A stretch of DNA of 64,000 nucleotides from Marinilabiliaceae bacterium. Its GTDB lineage: Bacteria; Bacteroidota; Bacteroidia; Bacteroidales; Marinilabiliaceae. Positions 18,178-27,709 of this stretch are shown piece by piece (the first letter of the stretch is position 1; every line of letters starts with the position of its first letter). The notes under the pieces are model-generated. The model made no database searches, was not told the DNA's origin, and was given only the letters and a program-made list of their open reading frames with translations. Made by a program: the position numbers and the translations under genes. The DNA is taken from NCBI GenBank assembly GCA_016933045.1, contig JAFGBR010000069.1, positions 62,001 to 126,000 on the forward strand, in the 5' to 3' direction.

Positions 18178-18570
18178 ATGAAACCCATAATCATTAATCT
18201 ACCAAAATACCTCGACCGAAGGGGTAATTTGTCGTTTATCGAAGAGGAGAATCATTTGCCATTTAAAATAAAAAGGGTTTATTGGATATATGATGTACCA
18301 GGTGGTGAAGTAAGAGGAGGACATGCATTTAAAGAGACAGAAGAGCTTATTGTTGCTCTTTCGGGAAGTTTTGACGTGGTGTTAAACGATGGAGAAAATG
18401 AGTATCGCTACTCGCTTAATCGATCGTATTATGGTTTATTAGTGCCAAAAATGATGTGGCGGATGATTGAGAATTTCTCTACAAACTCTCTGGCAATGAT
18501 TATTGCATCAACGGTGTATGATGAGAACGATTATATTCGCGATTTTAATGAGTTTAAGAACCTCAAATAG
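18178..18570 (+). CDS. FdtA/QdtA-like sugar 3,4-ketoisomerase, copy 1 (variant active site)
   Basis: This 130-residue cupin belongs to the WxcM-like family that moves the keto group of dTDP-4-keto-6-deoxyglucose from C4 to C3. The family pattern is clear (RRGNLSFIEE near the N-terminus, DVPGGEVRGGHA, NDYIRDF at the C-terminus). In the metal-free active site motif RGxHAHK, this copy reads RGGHAFK, so the second His, described as important in the family, is Phe. It may have changed activity or act only with copy 2. ATG 18178 is preferred over the in-frame TTG at 18172. The paralogue follows at 18577 after a 6-base gap, so this is a tandem duplication. dTDP-glucose synthesis genes (rmlA, rmlB) are not in the window. 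Confidence 0.85.
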   Translation: MKPIIINLPKYLDRRGNLSFIEEENHLPFKIKRVYWIYDVPGGEVRGGHAFKETEELIVALSGSFDVVLNDGENEYRYSLNRSYYGLLVPKMMWRMIENFSTNSLAMIIASTVYDENDYIRDFNEFKNLK

Positions 18571-18576
18571 ATAGTT

Positions 18577-18999
18577 ATGTTGAGTTTTGTATCTGATATT
18601 CATAATTGTAATGTGGTTGAGCTGCCAAAAATTCACAACCCTGCAGGAAACATTACAATACTTCAAAATGGAGTGCATCTCCCTTTCGATATTAAACGTG
18701 TTTATTATTTATATGATGTCCCGGGAGGGTCAGAAAGAGGTGGGCATGCTCATAAAAATCTTCATCAGCTTATTGTTGCTGCCAGTGGGTGTTTTGATGT
18801 GATTATTGATGATGGAAACAATAAAAAAATTATTGAGTTAAACAGGCCTAATTACGGGTTAATGGTTATTCCCGGTATTTGGCGTGAAATTGTAAATTTC
18901 TCATCGGGTGCAATATGTTTAGTTATGGCATCAGAAAAGTATAGCGAAGATGATTATATTAGAGATTATGACGATTTTAAGAAATTTAAAAATGTTTAA
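18577..18999 (+). CDS. FdtA/QdtA-like sugar 3,4-ketoisomerase, copy 2
   Basis: This 140-residue WxcM-like cupin is the tandem paralogue of the preceding gene and keeps the full active-site motif RGGHAHK. It is therefore the likely working dTDP-4-keto-6-deoxyglucose 3,4-ketoisomerase. Shared features are DVPGGSERGGHAH, an SGCFDVIIDDG segment and the C-terminal DDYIRDYDDF. With the DegT-type aminotransferase at 20892 and an acyltransferase it would make a dTDP-3-(acylamino)-3,6-dideoxyhexose (Fuc3NAc- or Qui3NAc-type). Galacto- versus gluco-specificity cannot be read by eye. The next gene starts 2 bases downstream. Confidence 0.88.
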   Translation: MLSFVSDIHNCNVVELPKIHNPAGNITILQNGVHLPFDIKRVYYLYDVPGGSERGGHAHKNLHQLIVAASGCFDVIIDDGNNKKIIELNRPNYGLMVIPGIWREIVNFSSGAICLVMASEKYSEDDYIRDYDDFKKFKNV

Positions 19000-19001
19000 A
19001 C

Positions 19002-19928
19002 ATGTTTATAGAAGTAAGTGAACAGGCTTTTTTAAATTTTTTTCAGTCAGATCCTACACCTTTTGTAAGTAATTCATTTTTAAAAATAAATGAATCTAAA
19101 GTTGATAAAATAATACGTTTTGTTGATGATACTGAAAAACCAGAGTTGGGGTTTGTAGCCGGTATTCGCGACCATAAATTATTATCGCCCTATTCAGCTC
19201 CATTTGGAGGGTTTCATTTTAAAAAGCAAAATATCTATTCTGAACGAATAGATATTTTTATTGTTTCGATGAAAGAATTTTTTTATGATAATAATTTTGA
19301 AAGTTTAAAAATTGTATTGCCTCCCGATCTTTATCATCAAACATTTAATGCTAAATGTATTAATTCATTGTTTAGAGCCGGGTTTAAAAGTGCGATTCCT
19401 GAAGTAACTAGCTGGATTGATTTGCGAGAATTTGACGGCAGATATACTCAAAAAAACAGTCGTGAATATTATAGGCAGGCCGAACGTAATAAACTGGTTT
19501 TTTCATACACTGATAACGAAAATGACAAGGTTGAAATATATGAACTGATTAAAGAGAACAGAGCTAAGTTTGGCCGACCTATATACATGACATTGAACGA
19601 TATTAAGTTGACAGGAAGTATATGGCCCGTTGATTTTTTTAAAGTAACAACACCAGAAAATAATATAGTTTCTGGTGGAATTTTTTATCGTTTCCATAAC
19701 GAAATTTGTTTTGCTGTTTTTTGGGGTGATAATGAAGAAGGAAGGTCTTTAAGGGCAATGGATTATATGTTACTTAACTTATGGACATATTATAAAAAGT
19801 TCGGGTTTAATTTTATTGACTTAGGAATATCAACCGAAAATAGTGTGCCAAATACCGGTTTACTTAGGTTTAAAGAAACACACGAAGCTCAATCATCTTT
19901 GAAATACACTTTCGAATTGACCCGTTGA
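19002..19928 (+). CDS. FemAB-like GNAT-fold acyltransferase
   Basis: The 308-residue protein fits the FemAB/BioF2-like double-GNAT acyltransferases: an N-terminal half with FVAGIRDHKLLSPYSAPFGG, and a C-terminal half with REYYRQAERNKL, a GGIFYRFHNEICFAVFWG beta-strand segment and FNFIDLGIS. Proteins of this kind transfer acyl or aminoacyl groups to amines. Lying between the sugar isomerases and two DegT-type proteins, it probably N-acylates the amino sugar made here, replacing the left-handed beta-helix acetyltransferase (FdtC) usual for that step. The acyl donor is unknown. There is no membrane segment, so it is cytoplasmic. Confidence 0.7.
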   Translation: MFIEVSEQAFLNFFQSDPTPFVSNSFLKINESKVDKIIRFVDDTEKPELGFVAGIRDHKLLSPYSAPFGGFHFKKQNIYSERIDIFIVSMKEFFYDNNFESLKIVLPPDLYHQTFNAKCINSLFRAGFKSAIPEVTSWIDLREFDGRYTQKNSREYYRQAERNKLVFSYTDNENDKVEIYELIKENRAKFGRPIYMTLNDIKLTGSIWPVDFFKVTTPENNIVSGGIFYRFHNEICFAVFWGDNEEGRSLRAMDYMLLNLWTYYKKFGFNFIDLGISTENSVPNTGLLRFKETHEAQSSLKYTFELTR

Positions 19929-19944
19929 TTTTATATATAACAAT

Positions 19945-20868
19945 ATGTATATTCTTAATCCCGATCCTTATAGTTTGCCTTGTTATCGTATAGGCCCATT
20001 TAAAACAAGTGATGTTGTAAAAAATCATCAATTGGAAGATAGTGATTTGATTGATGATTATTTTAATGAACGATTTTCAGGAAAAGAGTTTATTTATACC
20101 GAAAATGGAAGAAAAGCCATTAATTTGGCATTGAGTGATATAGGTTTGCATAAAAATGATGTGGTTTCAATATTTACAACATCGGATAATTTTTACATTA
20201 GCGGATGTGTAACTGCCGAAATTGAAAAATTTTGCAAGTGGTCGCGAGTTATTCAACCCGAAACAAAAGCTATATTTATTAATCACGAGTTTGGTTTTCC
20301 GTATAAGAATTTACGTAATTTGAAAAAATACAATTTGCCAATTATTGAAGATTGTGCTAATGCATTTTTTTCTATTGATAAAAATGGAGATACTGGTAAT
20401 ATTGGTGATTATGTTGTGTACAGTTTTCCAAAAACTTTTCCATTACAAGTTGGTGGTATGTTGGTTGCAAATAAACTCGATCGGGCAAAAACGCAATATT
20501 GTATTGACTATAATATAGAGCGACATGTAAAAAATGTGTTATCAAATTATATTAATACCAAGGTAGATATTATTTCAAAAAGGTTGAATAATTATAGCAG
20601 TTTGCAAAAAAAGTTTGAGGGGATAGGTTTTGATGCGCGTTTTGCTGTTGAAGAGGGTATTATGCCCGGAGTATTTATGTTTAGTACAGTGAATAGTGGT
20701 ATTGATTTGCCCAAGTTAAAAAAGCATTTTTGGGAACATGGCATACAAAGTAGCGTGTTTTATGGAGAGGAAGCATTTTTTATACCCGTTCACCAGGCTT
20801 TAAATGAAGATGATCTTAACTATTTTTTTGAAGTGTTTCAGTTTTTTTTGCGTATTCATAACCTTTAA
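19945..20868 (+). CDS. Divergent DegT/DnrJ/EryC1-like protein
   Basis: The 307-residue protein has the fold type I signature of sugar aminotransferases in reduced form: YTENGRKAINLAL (51-63), Asp136 in IIEDCANA (which would pair with the PLP ring nitrogen) and VYSFPKTFPLQVGGML (158-173). In normal DegT proteins the PLP-binding Lys lies four residues after SF (as in SFYPGK at 20892). Here the only candidate, Lys163, is two residues closer. The protein is also about 70 residues shorter than its neighbour at 20892. It may be a degenerate or regulatory partner, or an enzyme of different reaction type. Function is not assigned. Confidence 0.7.
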   Translation: MYILNPDPYSLPCYRIGPFKTSDVVKNHQLEDSDLIDDYFNERFSGKEFIYTENGRKAINLALSDIGLHKNDVVSIFTTSDNFYISGCVTAEIEKFCKWSRVIQPETKAIFINHEFGFPYKNLRNLKKYNLPIIEDCANAFFSIDKNGDTGNIGDYVVYSFPKTFPLQVGGMLVANKLDRAKTQYCIDYNIERHVKNVLSNYINTKVDIISKRLNNYSSLQKKFEGIGFDARFAVEEGIMPGVFMFSTVNSGIDLPKLKKHFWEHGIQSSVFYGEEAFFIPVHQALNEDDLNYFFEVFQFFLRIHNL

Positions 20869-20891
20869 ATCAATAATTTTTAGTTGAAAAG

Positions 20892-22031
20892 ATGATTAAA
20901 TTTCTTGATATACAAAAAATTACTTCGAGTTTTGAACCTGAACTATCAACTGCTGTGCAACGAGTTATTGACAGTGGATGGTATTTGCTAGGTGATGAGG
21001 TTCAAAAATTTGAACAAGAATACTCGAATTATGTGAATACTAAATATTGTGTTGGGGTTGCTAATGGTCTGGATGCCTTACGGTTAATTTTCAGAGCTTA
21101 TATTGAAATGGGTGTGATGCAGGAGGGTGATGAAATTATTGTTCCTGCTAATACATTTATAGCTTCGGTTTTGGCAATAACCGAGAATAGGTTGAAACCT
21201 GTTTTGGTTGAACCCGATATTGATAATTACAATCTGAATGTTTCTTTGGTTGAAAAAGCAATTACCCCAAAAACCAAAGCAATTATGGTTGTGCATCTGT
21301 ACGGTCAAATCTGTTGGTCAAATCAATTAGTTGAGATTGCTCAAAAAAATAATTTGAAAATAATTGAAGACAATGCGCAGGCAACCGGTGCAATTTTTAT
21401 AAATGACAGTGGTGCGAAAATGCGATCGGGATCGTTGGGCGATGCAGCCGGTCATAGTTTTTATCCGGGAAAAAATTTGGGAGCACTTGGCGATGGGGGA
21501 GCTGTTACTACTAATGATGATAATTTAGCATTAACAATTAAAGCAATTGCTAATTATGGATCATCAAAAAAGTATATTTTTCAATATAAAGGGTTAAACT
21601 CGCGATTGGACGAAATACAGGCAGCTGTACTTCGTGTTAAGTTGAAAAGGTTGGATTACGATAATCAAAAACGAAGAGAAATAGCTCAGTATTATTTGCA
21701 TAATATTAGTAATACAGGTATAATAAAGCCTGGTATTACAAATAATACTGGAGTTGCCGATAGTAATTTGGCTCATGTTTGGCATTTGTTTGTAATTAGG
21801 CATGAACGGCGAGATATGTTGCAAGAATATCTGACTCAAAAGTCTGTTCAAACGTTAATTCATTATCCGGTTGCTCCTCATCAGCAAAAGGCTTATGAGG
21901 AATTAAATATGTTGGAATTGCCTGTTACTTTAAAAATACATAACGAAGTTCTTAGTCTGCCTATTAGTCAGGTTATGACATTGGAAAATGCCAAGGTTGT
22001 TGTTGAGGCTTTAAATAGTTTTGAAGATTGA
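20892..22031 (+). CDS. dTDP-3-keto-6-deoxyhexose 3-aminotransferase (DegT/FdtB-like)
   Basis: The 379-residue PLP enzyme of the DegT/DnrJ/EryC1/StrS family has Asp160 in IIEDNAQA and the internal-aldimine Lys194 in [17 protein letters not shown]. Length and motifs match FdtB/QdtB-type 3-aminotransferases closely. It should aminate the 3-keto sugar made by the FdtA-like isomerases encoded at 18178 and 18577, using glutamate as amino donor. Downstream is the Wzx flippase. A 4-aminotransferase role is possible, but the paired FdtA genes favour C3. The PLP site is intact, unlike that of the preceding divergent paralogue. Confidence 0.88.
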   Translation: MIKFLDIQKITSSFEPELSTAVQRVIDSGWYLLGDEVQKFEQEYSNYVNTKYCVGVANGLDALRLIFRAYIEMGVMQEGDEIIVPANTFIASVLAITENRLKPVLVEPDIDNYNLNVSLVEKAITPKTKAIMVVHLYGQICWSNQLVEIAQKNNLKIIEDNAQATGAIFINDSGAKMRSGSLGDAAGHSFYPGKNLGALGDGGAVTTNDDNLALTIKAIANYGSSKKYIFQYKGLNSRLDEIQAAVLRVKLKRLDYDNQKRREIAQYYLHNISNTGIIKPGITNNTGVADSNLAHVWHLFVIRHERRDMLQEYLTQKSVQTLIHYPVAPHQQKAYEELNMLELPVTLKIHNEVLSLPISQVMTLENAKVVVEALNSFED

Positions 22032-22069
22032 TTTTTGCCGGATGTAATTAATATTTAATATTTATAATA

Positions 22070-23632
22070 TTGGAAAAGGAACAGTGCGGGAATAATAAAC
22101 AAAAAGATATTATTGAGGTAGAACTGGCTCAAGAAATAGGTTGTGTTGATAATACTGTTGAAGAGAAATCATCTTTTAGGCAAATATTTAAAGCTACTTC
22201 TCTTTTTGGAGGAGTTCAGGTTTTTAATGTAATAATTGGTATTGTAAAGGTTAAAATTGTTGCTGTTTTATTAGGTACAGCCGGGGTTGGGATAATGGGA
22301 TTGTTGAATGCCCCGCGTGATTTAATTATGACAGTGACTGGTCTTGGTATTGCTTTTAGTGCTGTTCGTGATATTTCCCAGGCACATGGTCAAAATGATA
22401 AGTTTAAGATGTCGGAGGCTATTTTTGTTCTTCGTCGTTGGTCGTGGTTTACAGGTTTATTGGGTGCTGTATTAACCATTGCGGTGGCTCCATTATTAAG
22501 TGAATGGACTTTTGGAAATAAAGATTATTCATGGGCGTTTGTGTGGCTGTCTGTTACTATGTTATTAAACTCAATAAGTAGTGGACAGGGAGCCGTTTTG
22601 CAGGGAACAAGGCGTTTAAAGGACATGGCGAATTCGGGCGTTACAGGTTCCTTGTTGGGATTGATAACCTCGGTGCCTTTATTTTATTTTTATGGTATAA
22701 AAGGAATTGTACCTGCATTGATAGTATCGTCAGTAACAAGCTTAATACGAACCTGGTATTTTGTTAGAAAAGTTGAAGTAGAAAAGGTACATCTTACGTT
22801 AAAAGAGGTATGGCACAAGGGAGGTATAATGGCTAAACTTGGCATTTCAATGACATTAGCTGGTTTTATTGCTTCTTTGTCGCGATATATTTTAAATGCT
22901 TTTATAAGTAATTACGGTAGTGTTGATCAGGTTGGTTTGTATAATGCTGGATGGGGCGTGTTGGGTCAATATACCGGCTTGGTGTTTGCTGCTATGGCAA
23001 CTGATTATTTTCCCCGATTATCATCTATTCAGGCCGATAATAAAAAGGTTAAGGAGCTGGTTGGTCAGCAGGCCGAAATTGCATTGTTAATACTGGTTCC
23101 TATGATTACCCTGTTAACGGTATTTATGCCTTTTGTGATTAGGGTATTGTATACATCATCGTTTTTGCCTGTTGTAATGTTTGCTACTTTAACGCTTTTA
23201 GGTATGCAGTTAAAAGCAGTTTCGTGGGCTATGGGGTATGTTTTTTTGGCTAAAGGTGATGGTAAATTGTTTTTAATATTAGAGATTATCTCGGGAGCTA
23301 TAATTCTATTGTTAAATCTTTTGTTTTATTATTTATATGGTTTAAATGGGTTGGGTGTTTCTTTTATTATATCTTATTTAATTGGTGCATTACTTGCTTT
23401 TGGGGTATTGAAAAATAGGTATCAATTTGGTTTTAGCAGACATTTTTACCAGTTGTTTATTATTTCGTCTGTTATGATTGTTTTGGCGTATCTAACAATT
23501 CATATTTCGAATGATATTTATAAATACTCTCTTGGTGTAATTGTTTTTGGTGTGTCTTTTTTATATGCGTTGGTAAGGCTCAATAAATTGATGGATATCA
23601 GGGAGATTATTGTAAGGCGTTTTAAAAAGTAA
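22070..23632 (+). CDS. wzx: O-antigen/capsule repeat-unit flippase (Wzx, MATE/MVF superfamily)
   Basis: The 520-residue integral membrane protein has about 12-14 predicted hydrophobic segments. A hydrophilic N-terminal lead (about 35 residues) precedes the characteristic TSLFGGVQVFNVIIGIVK and LLGTAGVGIMGLL segments of Wzx flippases. It should move undecaprenyl-linked repeat units to the periplasmic face. The start is a TTG at 22070: an in-frame stop lies at 22049, no ATG falls between, and the first downstream Met would remove the first transmembrane helix. Its place between the sugar-nucleotide genes and the glycosyltransferases, with an EpsG-like polymerase at 28819, supports Wzx/Wzy-dependent assembly. 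Confidence 0.9.
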   Translation: MEKEQCGNNKQKDIIEVELAQEIGCVDNTVEEKSSFRQIFKATSLFGGVQVFNVIIGIVKVKIVAVLLGTAGVGIMGLLNAPRDLIMTVTGLGIAFSAVRDISQAHGQNDKFKMSEAIFVLRRWSWFTGLLGAVLTIAVAPLLSEWTFGNKDYSWAFVWLSVTMLLNSISSGQGAVLQGTRRLKDMANSGVTGSLLGLITSVPLFYFYGIKGIVPALIVSSVTSLIRTWYFVRKVEVEKVHLTLKEVWHKGGIMAKLGISMTLAGFIASLSRYILNAFISNYGSVDQVGLYNAGWGVLGQYTGLVFAAMATDYFPRLSSIQADNKKVKELVGQQAEIALLILVPMITLLTVFMPFVIRVLYTSSFLPVVMFATLTLLGMQLKAVSWAMGYVFLAKGDGKLFLILEIISGAIILLLNLLFYYLYGLNGLGVSFIISYLIGALLAFGVLKNRYQFGFSRHFYQLFIISSVMIVLAYLTIHISNDIYKYSLGVIVFGVSFLYALVRLNKLMDIREIIVRRFKK

Positions 23633-23639
23633 TTTTTTT

Positions 23640-24611
23640 ATGGATAATTTAGTTTCAGTAGTAGTTGTTACATATCAGTCTTCTTCTTTCATTATTGAAA
23701 CACTCAATAGTATTTATAATCAAACCTGGGGAAATATCGAACTAATTGTTACCGATGATGCCTCTAAAGACAATACCGTTGCGCTTTGTAAGGATTGGAT
23801 TGAAAAGAATGGTGATAGATTTGTAAGAACTGTTGTTGTTGAAACAGAGACAAATTCGGGTGTTCCGGCGAACCTTAATCGTGGTATTAAAGAGGTTACA
23901 GGTGAATGGATTAGTTTTCCTGCCGGCGATGATACTTTAAAGACTGGCTGTATTAACGACAATATGGAATATGTTGAAGAGCATCCAGATATTTGTGTTC
24001 TTTTTTCGGCAGTTGATGTTTATAAAGATACATTTACTGATAATAATTATCACCGAACAATAAAAGCTGATCCTGATAGTCTGTATAGTATAATGTCGCT
24101 AAATCGAACAGCGGAATCGCAATATAAGATGCTTTTGTTATCCGATAGGATAAATATAACGCCTTCATTATTTTTAAAAAAAGATGCTTTAATTTCTGTT
24201 GGTGGTTTTGATGAGCGATTTAAACTTATCGAAGATCATCCGTTGTGGTTAAATCTAACAAAAAACGGTTATAAGCTTTATTATATGGACAAGGCTACTG
24301 TGAACTACCGTATGCATTCAAGTGCAATTAATAATACCGGTAATAACCACCTTGTTAACCCTAATTATTTCAGATTAGAATCGTTTAGACGAATTTATAC
24401 CTACCCGAATTTACCTCTCGATATTAGGTTAAACCAACGTTTTACTTGGTATATTTTACAATTGTTTAAAAATGAAATCCTTAATCGTAAAACTAAATTA
24501 AATTCATTCTTACTTAGATTGTTTACTTATTATTTAAATCCATTTTGGTATTATGTTAGGGCAAAAAAACAAATTATTAAAGGTTTGAAAAGTGATGAGT
24601 TTTACATGTAA
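23640..24611 (+). CDS. Family 2 glycosyltransferase (1)
   Basis: The 323-residue GT-A fold glycosyltransferase has the GT2 N-terminus SVVVVTYQSSSFI, a nucleotide-binding DDASKDNT segment (about 41-48), the metal-binding GDDT motif near residue 98 and an acceptor-side FDERFKLIEDHPLW (ED near 200, the catalytic-base region). It has no N-terminal transmembrane helix, so it acts at the cytoplasmic membrane face, adding one sugar to the lipid-linked repeat. The start is 8 bases after wzx. Donor and linkage cannot be told from sequence. Confidence 0.88.
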   Translation: MDNLVSVVVVTYQSSSFIIETLNSIYNQTWGNIELIVTDDASKDNTVALCKDWIEKNGDRFVRTVVVETETNSGVPANLNRGIKEVTGEWISFPAGDDTLKTGCINDNMEYVEEHPDICVLFSAVDVYKDTFTDNNYHRTIKADPDSLYSIMSLNRTAESQYKMLLLSDRINITPSLFLKKDALISVGGFDERFKLIEDHPLWLNLTKNGYKLYYMDKATVNYRMHSSAINNTGNNHLVNPNYFRLESFRRIYTYPNLPLDIRLNQRFTWYILQLFKNEILNRKTKLNSFLLRLFTYYLNPFWYYVRAKKQIIKGLKSDEFYM

Positions 24612-24638
24612 TCCAGTATTATTGAAAATATCTTAATC

Positions 24639-25658
24639 ATGAAGCTGCTTTCTATTATTGTTCCAATGTATAATGTTGCCGATTATGTTGAACGTTGTAT
24701 TCGGAGTCTTCAGGAGCAGGATATTAATGCTGGTGATTATGAGATTATTTGCATTAACGATGGTTCACCCGATAATTGTAAAGAGATTATTCAAAGACTT
24801 CAAACCGAGTTTTTCAATATTTTATTAATTGATCAGGAAAACCAAGGTGTTTCACGGGCTCGAAATAATGGAATAAAAATGGCAAAAGGACATTTTATTT
24901 TGTTTATTGATCCTGATGATTATATTGAAGCAAATAGTTTGGGAGGTGTAGTTAACAGAGCTTTCAATAACGATGTTCAGGTTTCGTTTTTGGGTTTTTC
25001 GATTATTGCAAATAATGGAAAAACTAAAAAGGATTGTTTGTATCAGGATTTTTCATCGAAGGTTTTTAATGGCATTGATATTAGTGGTTTATCGCGTATG
25101 GATGGGAAAGTTGACCCGGACAGGATGTGGGCTGTATTATATAATACGCAGTTTATAAAAAATAATAATCTGTTTTTTTTACCTGATGTTCCTTATTTGG
25201 AAGATGGTGAACTAATTTTTCGAATATTATGTATAGCTCAGCGATGTACTTTTGATGGACATCCGTTTTATAAAAGAACAATCCGTGAAGGATCGGCAAC
25301 AAGAAGTCGTTTGTTTTATTCATCGAGGGCAACAGATGGGTTTGTGAAAGCTGCTAAAAGTCTGAAGGAGTTTCAGGTTAATACAGAATTAACAAAAGAT
25401 CAAATAAAATTCCTTAACCAACCAATAGTGAAGTTTGTGGTTTTAACAATTCAATCATCATTTGACCGGTTTAATATAAAAAGGGTTTTTAATTACTATG
25501 ATAAGCTTAAAACAGCCGGGTTAAAACAATGTAAGTTGGAATCGTGTAATAATATTTATAAGTTTTATGGGTTGGCTTATAATATTTCACCATTTTTATG
25601 TCTGTTATTTCTATTTTTATTACCAAGGTTTAAAAAGGCAGGTCTGTTTTTTAAGTAA
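24639..25658 (+). CDS. Family 2 glycosyltransferase (2)
   Basis: This 339-residue GT2 enzyme begins directly with SIIVPMYNVADYVERCI, followed by INDGSPDNC and the metal-binding DPDDY motif near residue 95. A C-terminal hydrophobic stretch (about 318-333, LCLLFLFLLPRF) probably anchors it to the inner membrane. VPYLEDGELIFR holds the likely catalytic acidic pair. It belongs to the run of three adjacent GT2 genes and adds a sugar to the repeat unit; specificity is unknown. Confidence 0.88.
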   Translation: MKLLSIIVPMYNVADYVERCIRSLQEQDINAGDYEIICINDGSPDNCKEIIQRLQTEFFNILLIDQENQGVSRARNNGIKMAKGHFILFIDPDDYIEANSLGGVVNRAFNNDVQVSFLGFSIIANNGKTKKDCLYQDFSSKVFNGIDISGLSRMDGKVDPDRMWAVLYNTQFIKNNNLFFLPDVPYLEDGELIFRILCIAQRCTFDGHPFYKRTIREGSATRSRLFYSSRATDGFVKAAKSLKEFQVNTELTKDQIKFLNQPIVKFVVLTIQSSFDRFNIKRVFNYYDKLKTAGLKQCKLESCNNIYKFYGLAYNISPFLCLLFLFLLPRFKKAGLFFK

Positions 25659-25709
25659 AATATGATTATTGTTATTCAAAATATGATTATATCCCACATA
25701 TAAACCATA

Positions 25710-26690
25710 ATGTTAAATCCCAAAGTAAGTGTAATTATTCCGGTATATAATTTAGGTGAATTTTTGATTCGCCGTTGCTTGGATTCATGTATTAACCAAA
25801 GCTATGTAAATATTGAATTGGTAGTGGTAAATGATGGGTCAACCGATAACTCGCCTCAAATTATTGAACAATATGTTGCAAATGATTCAAGAATAATAGC
25901 AGTTCATAAAAAAAATGAAGGTTTGCCGTTTGCTCGAAAAACCGGAATGGAAAAAGCTACCGGTAATTATTTTTTTCATCTCGATGGTGATGATTCTATT
26001 CCAGATGATATAATATGTAAAATGGTGCAACTAGCTATTGATCATTCTTCTGATTTAGTTGTAGGTAACAGACTTCTTTTTCAGGATGGAATGGTTTATA
26101 AAGAATATGTGTATGATGTTTTTGGTGTTGGTAGCGGACTAGAATTTCTTGAGTTTGTTCTTGAAAAAAAGTTGCACTATATTACTGGAATGTTGATTAG
26201 TAGAAATATTTTTGCCGAAAATTTTATTGATATTAAAAAGGAGGTATCTCTAGGCGAAGATCAATATCAATTATATCAACTCTGTTTATTTGTTAAAAAA
26301 GCCGTTTCAACAAATTTTGTTACTTACAATTACTTTATTAATTCCGAATCAATTTCTCAAAAAAAGGTTGATAAGAAACTCTTTGCTAAAAATCAGGAAT
26401 TATATGCTCATTCGGTTTATGAATTATTAAGTCGATTTCAATATTCAACAAAAGTTATTTATCATTTACGATTGCGAATTTTAAGGGCTTTGTATTTGGC
26501 TCTGCATTCATCAGGATCATATGTTTATGATAGGAAAGGATCACGAAAAATAGTGAAAAATATTTTGAAGGATATTTTGACTGATAAATCATATAAATAT
26601 TTTAACAAATCATTTTTTCTTCGATGTGTTGTTTGTTTGTTTTTACCTTTTATACCTTATTTTTTAAAACGAAATGAAACCAGGCTTTAG
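25710..26690 (+). CDS. Family 2 glycosyltransferase (3)
   Basis: This 326-residue GT2 enzyme has SVIIPVYNLGEF at the N-terminus, VVVNDGSTDNS (about 38-48), a metal-binding DGDDS motif near residue 95 and a SLGEDQYQLYQL segment with the probable base. The C-terminus is basic and hydrophobic (about 300-320), suggesting membrane attachment. It is the third of three consecutive GT2 genes, which differ enough to have distinct donors or acceptors. Specificity cannot be assigned. Confidence 0.87.
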   Translation: MLNPKVSVIIPVYNLGEFLIRRCLDSCINQSYVNIELVVVNDGSTDNSPQIIEQYVANDSRIIAVHKKNEGLPFARKTGMEKATGNYFFHLDGDDSIPDDIICKMVQLAIDHSSDLVVGNRLLFQDGMVYKEYVYDVFGVGSGLEFLEFVLEKKLHYITGMLISRNIFAENFIDIKKEVSLGEDQYQLYQLCLFVKKAVSTNFVTYNYFINSESISQKKVDKKLFAKNQELYAHSVYELLSRFQYSTKVIYHLRLRILRALYLALHSSGSYVYDRKGSRKIVKNILKDILTDKSYKYFNKSFFLRCVVCLFLPFIPYFLKRNETRL

Positions 26691-26713
26691 TTAATTACAC
26701 TTTGTCTTTAATT

Positions 26714-27640
26714 ATGATTTATAAGCTTTTTTACTTTTTATATTATCAAAGATTTTCGTCTTATAAAATTGATGAAATATATTTTCGGATAGTAACTCGT
26801 ATTTCGAACATATTTTTGCCGTTATATTTCATATTATTCAATTTTTTTACAAAAAAAAGGTTGAGTGAAACAGGTGATAAAGAGAAGTTTATTGTTTCAT
26901 TAACTACATTTCCTGCTCGAATAAACAAAGTTTGGTTAACTATTGAGACTATTTTGCATCAAACTGAAAAACCTGATAAAATTATTCTTTGGTTGTACAA
27001 GGGTGAATTCGAGAGTAAGGATGTTTTGCCGTTAAATCTACTTAGGCTTGAGTCAAGAGGTTTGGAGATTCATTTTTGTGAAGATAATTTGATGCCTCAT
27101 AAAAAGTATTTTTATTCAATGTTGGAATATCCCGATGACAATATTATTACGATTGATGATGATGTTTTTTATCCTCCAACCTTGATTGAAAAACTTAAAA
27201 AAACTCATAAGTGTAATCCTGCTGAAGTTATAGCTGTTGTGGCTCGTGAAATTTGTATTGGTAAACATGAATTTTTGCCTTATTCTGAATGGAAAACAAT
27301 AAATATTAATACACTACCTTCATTTCTGTTTTTACCGGTTGGAGCAGGTAGTGTGTTTTATCCATCAGGTTCGCTTAATTCGAGTGTGTTTGATAAAAAT
27401 AAACTTTTTAAACTGGCTTTAAAAGCTGACGATTTATGGTTGAAAATTATGAGTGTGTTAAATAATACCAGGGTTATTGTTATTGGTGGTGTGTATTCGC
27501 GGTTGCCTATGCCTGTTATTTATAAAAATAATGTTGATTTGATGAGTGCAAATGTTGGATTAGGGCATAATGATTTAATTTTTAAAAATTTGATTTCAGA
27601 GTTTAATATTTCTCCTGATAATTTTTACGAAGTACAATAA
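26714..27640 (+). CDS. Glycosyltransferase-like protein with DDD motif
   Basis: The 308-residue protein has an N-terminal hydrophobic segment (about residues 26-41) and a GT-A-like core: FIVSLTTFPARINKVWLTIE, then IILWLYKGEF and ITIDDDVFYPP, where DDD is the likely metal and nucleotide site. A later KADDLWLK segment may hold the catalytic acidic residues. This arrangement is seen in uncharacterised glycosyltransferases of polysaccharide loci. ATG 26714 is chosen over the in-frame TTG at 26702, which would add four residues. It probably adds a sugar to the repeat, but it is more distant from the classical GT2 group than the three genes before it. Confidence 0.72.
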   Translation: MIYKLFYFLYYQRFSSYKIDEIYFRIVTRISNIFLPLYFILFNFFTKKRLSETGDKEKFIVSLTTFPARINKVWLTIETILHQTEKPDKIILWLYKGEFESKDVLPLNLLRLESRGLEIHFCEDNLMPHKKYFYSMLEYPDDNIITIDDDVFYPPTLIEKLKKTHKCNPAEVIAVVAREICIGKHEFLPYSEWKTININTLPSFLFLPVGAGSVFYPSGSLNSSVFDKNKLFKLALKADDLWLKIMSVLNNTRVIVIGGVYSRLPMPVIYKNNVDLMSANVGLGHNDLIFKNLISEFNISPDNFYEVQ

Positions 27641-27709
27641 TTTTAACATATAGTTAATGTGTATTTTGTTGTGTTTCTTTTTAATTAGTAATTAATATTC
27701 AGAAATTTT

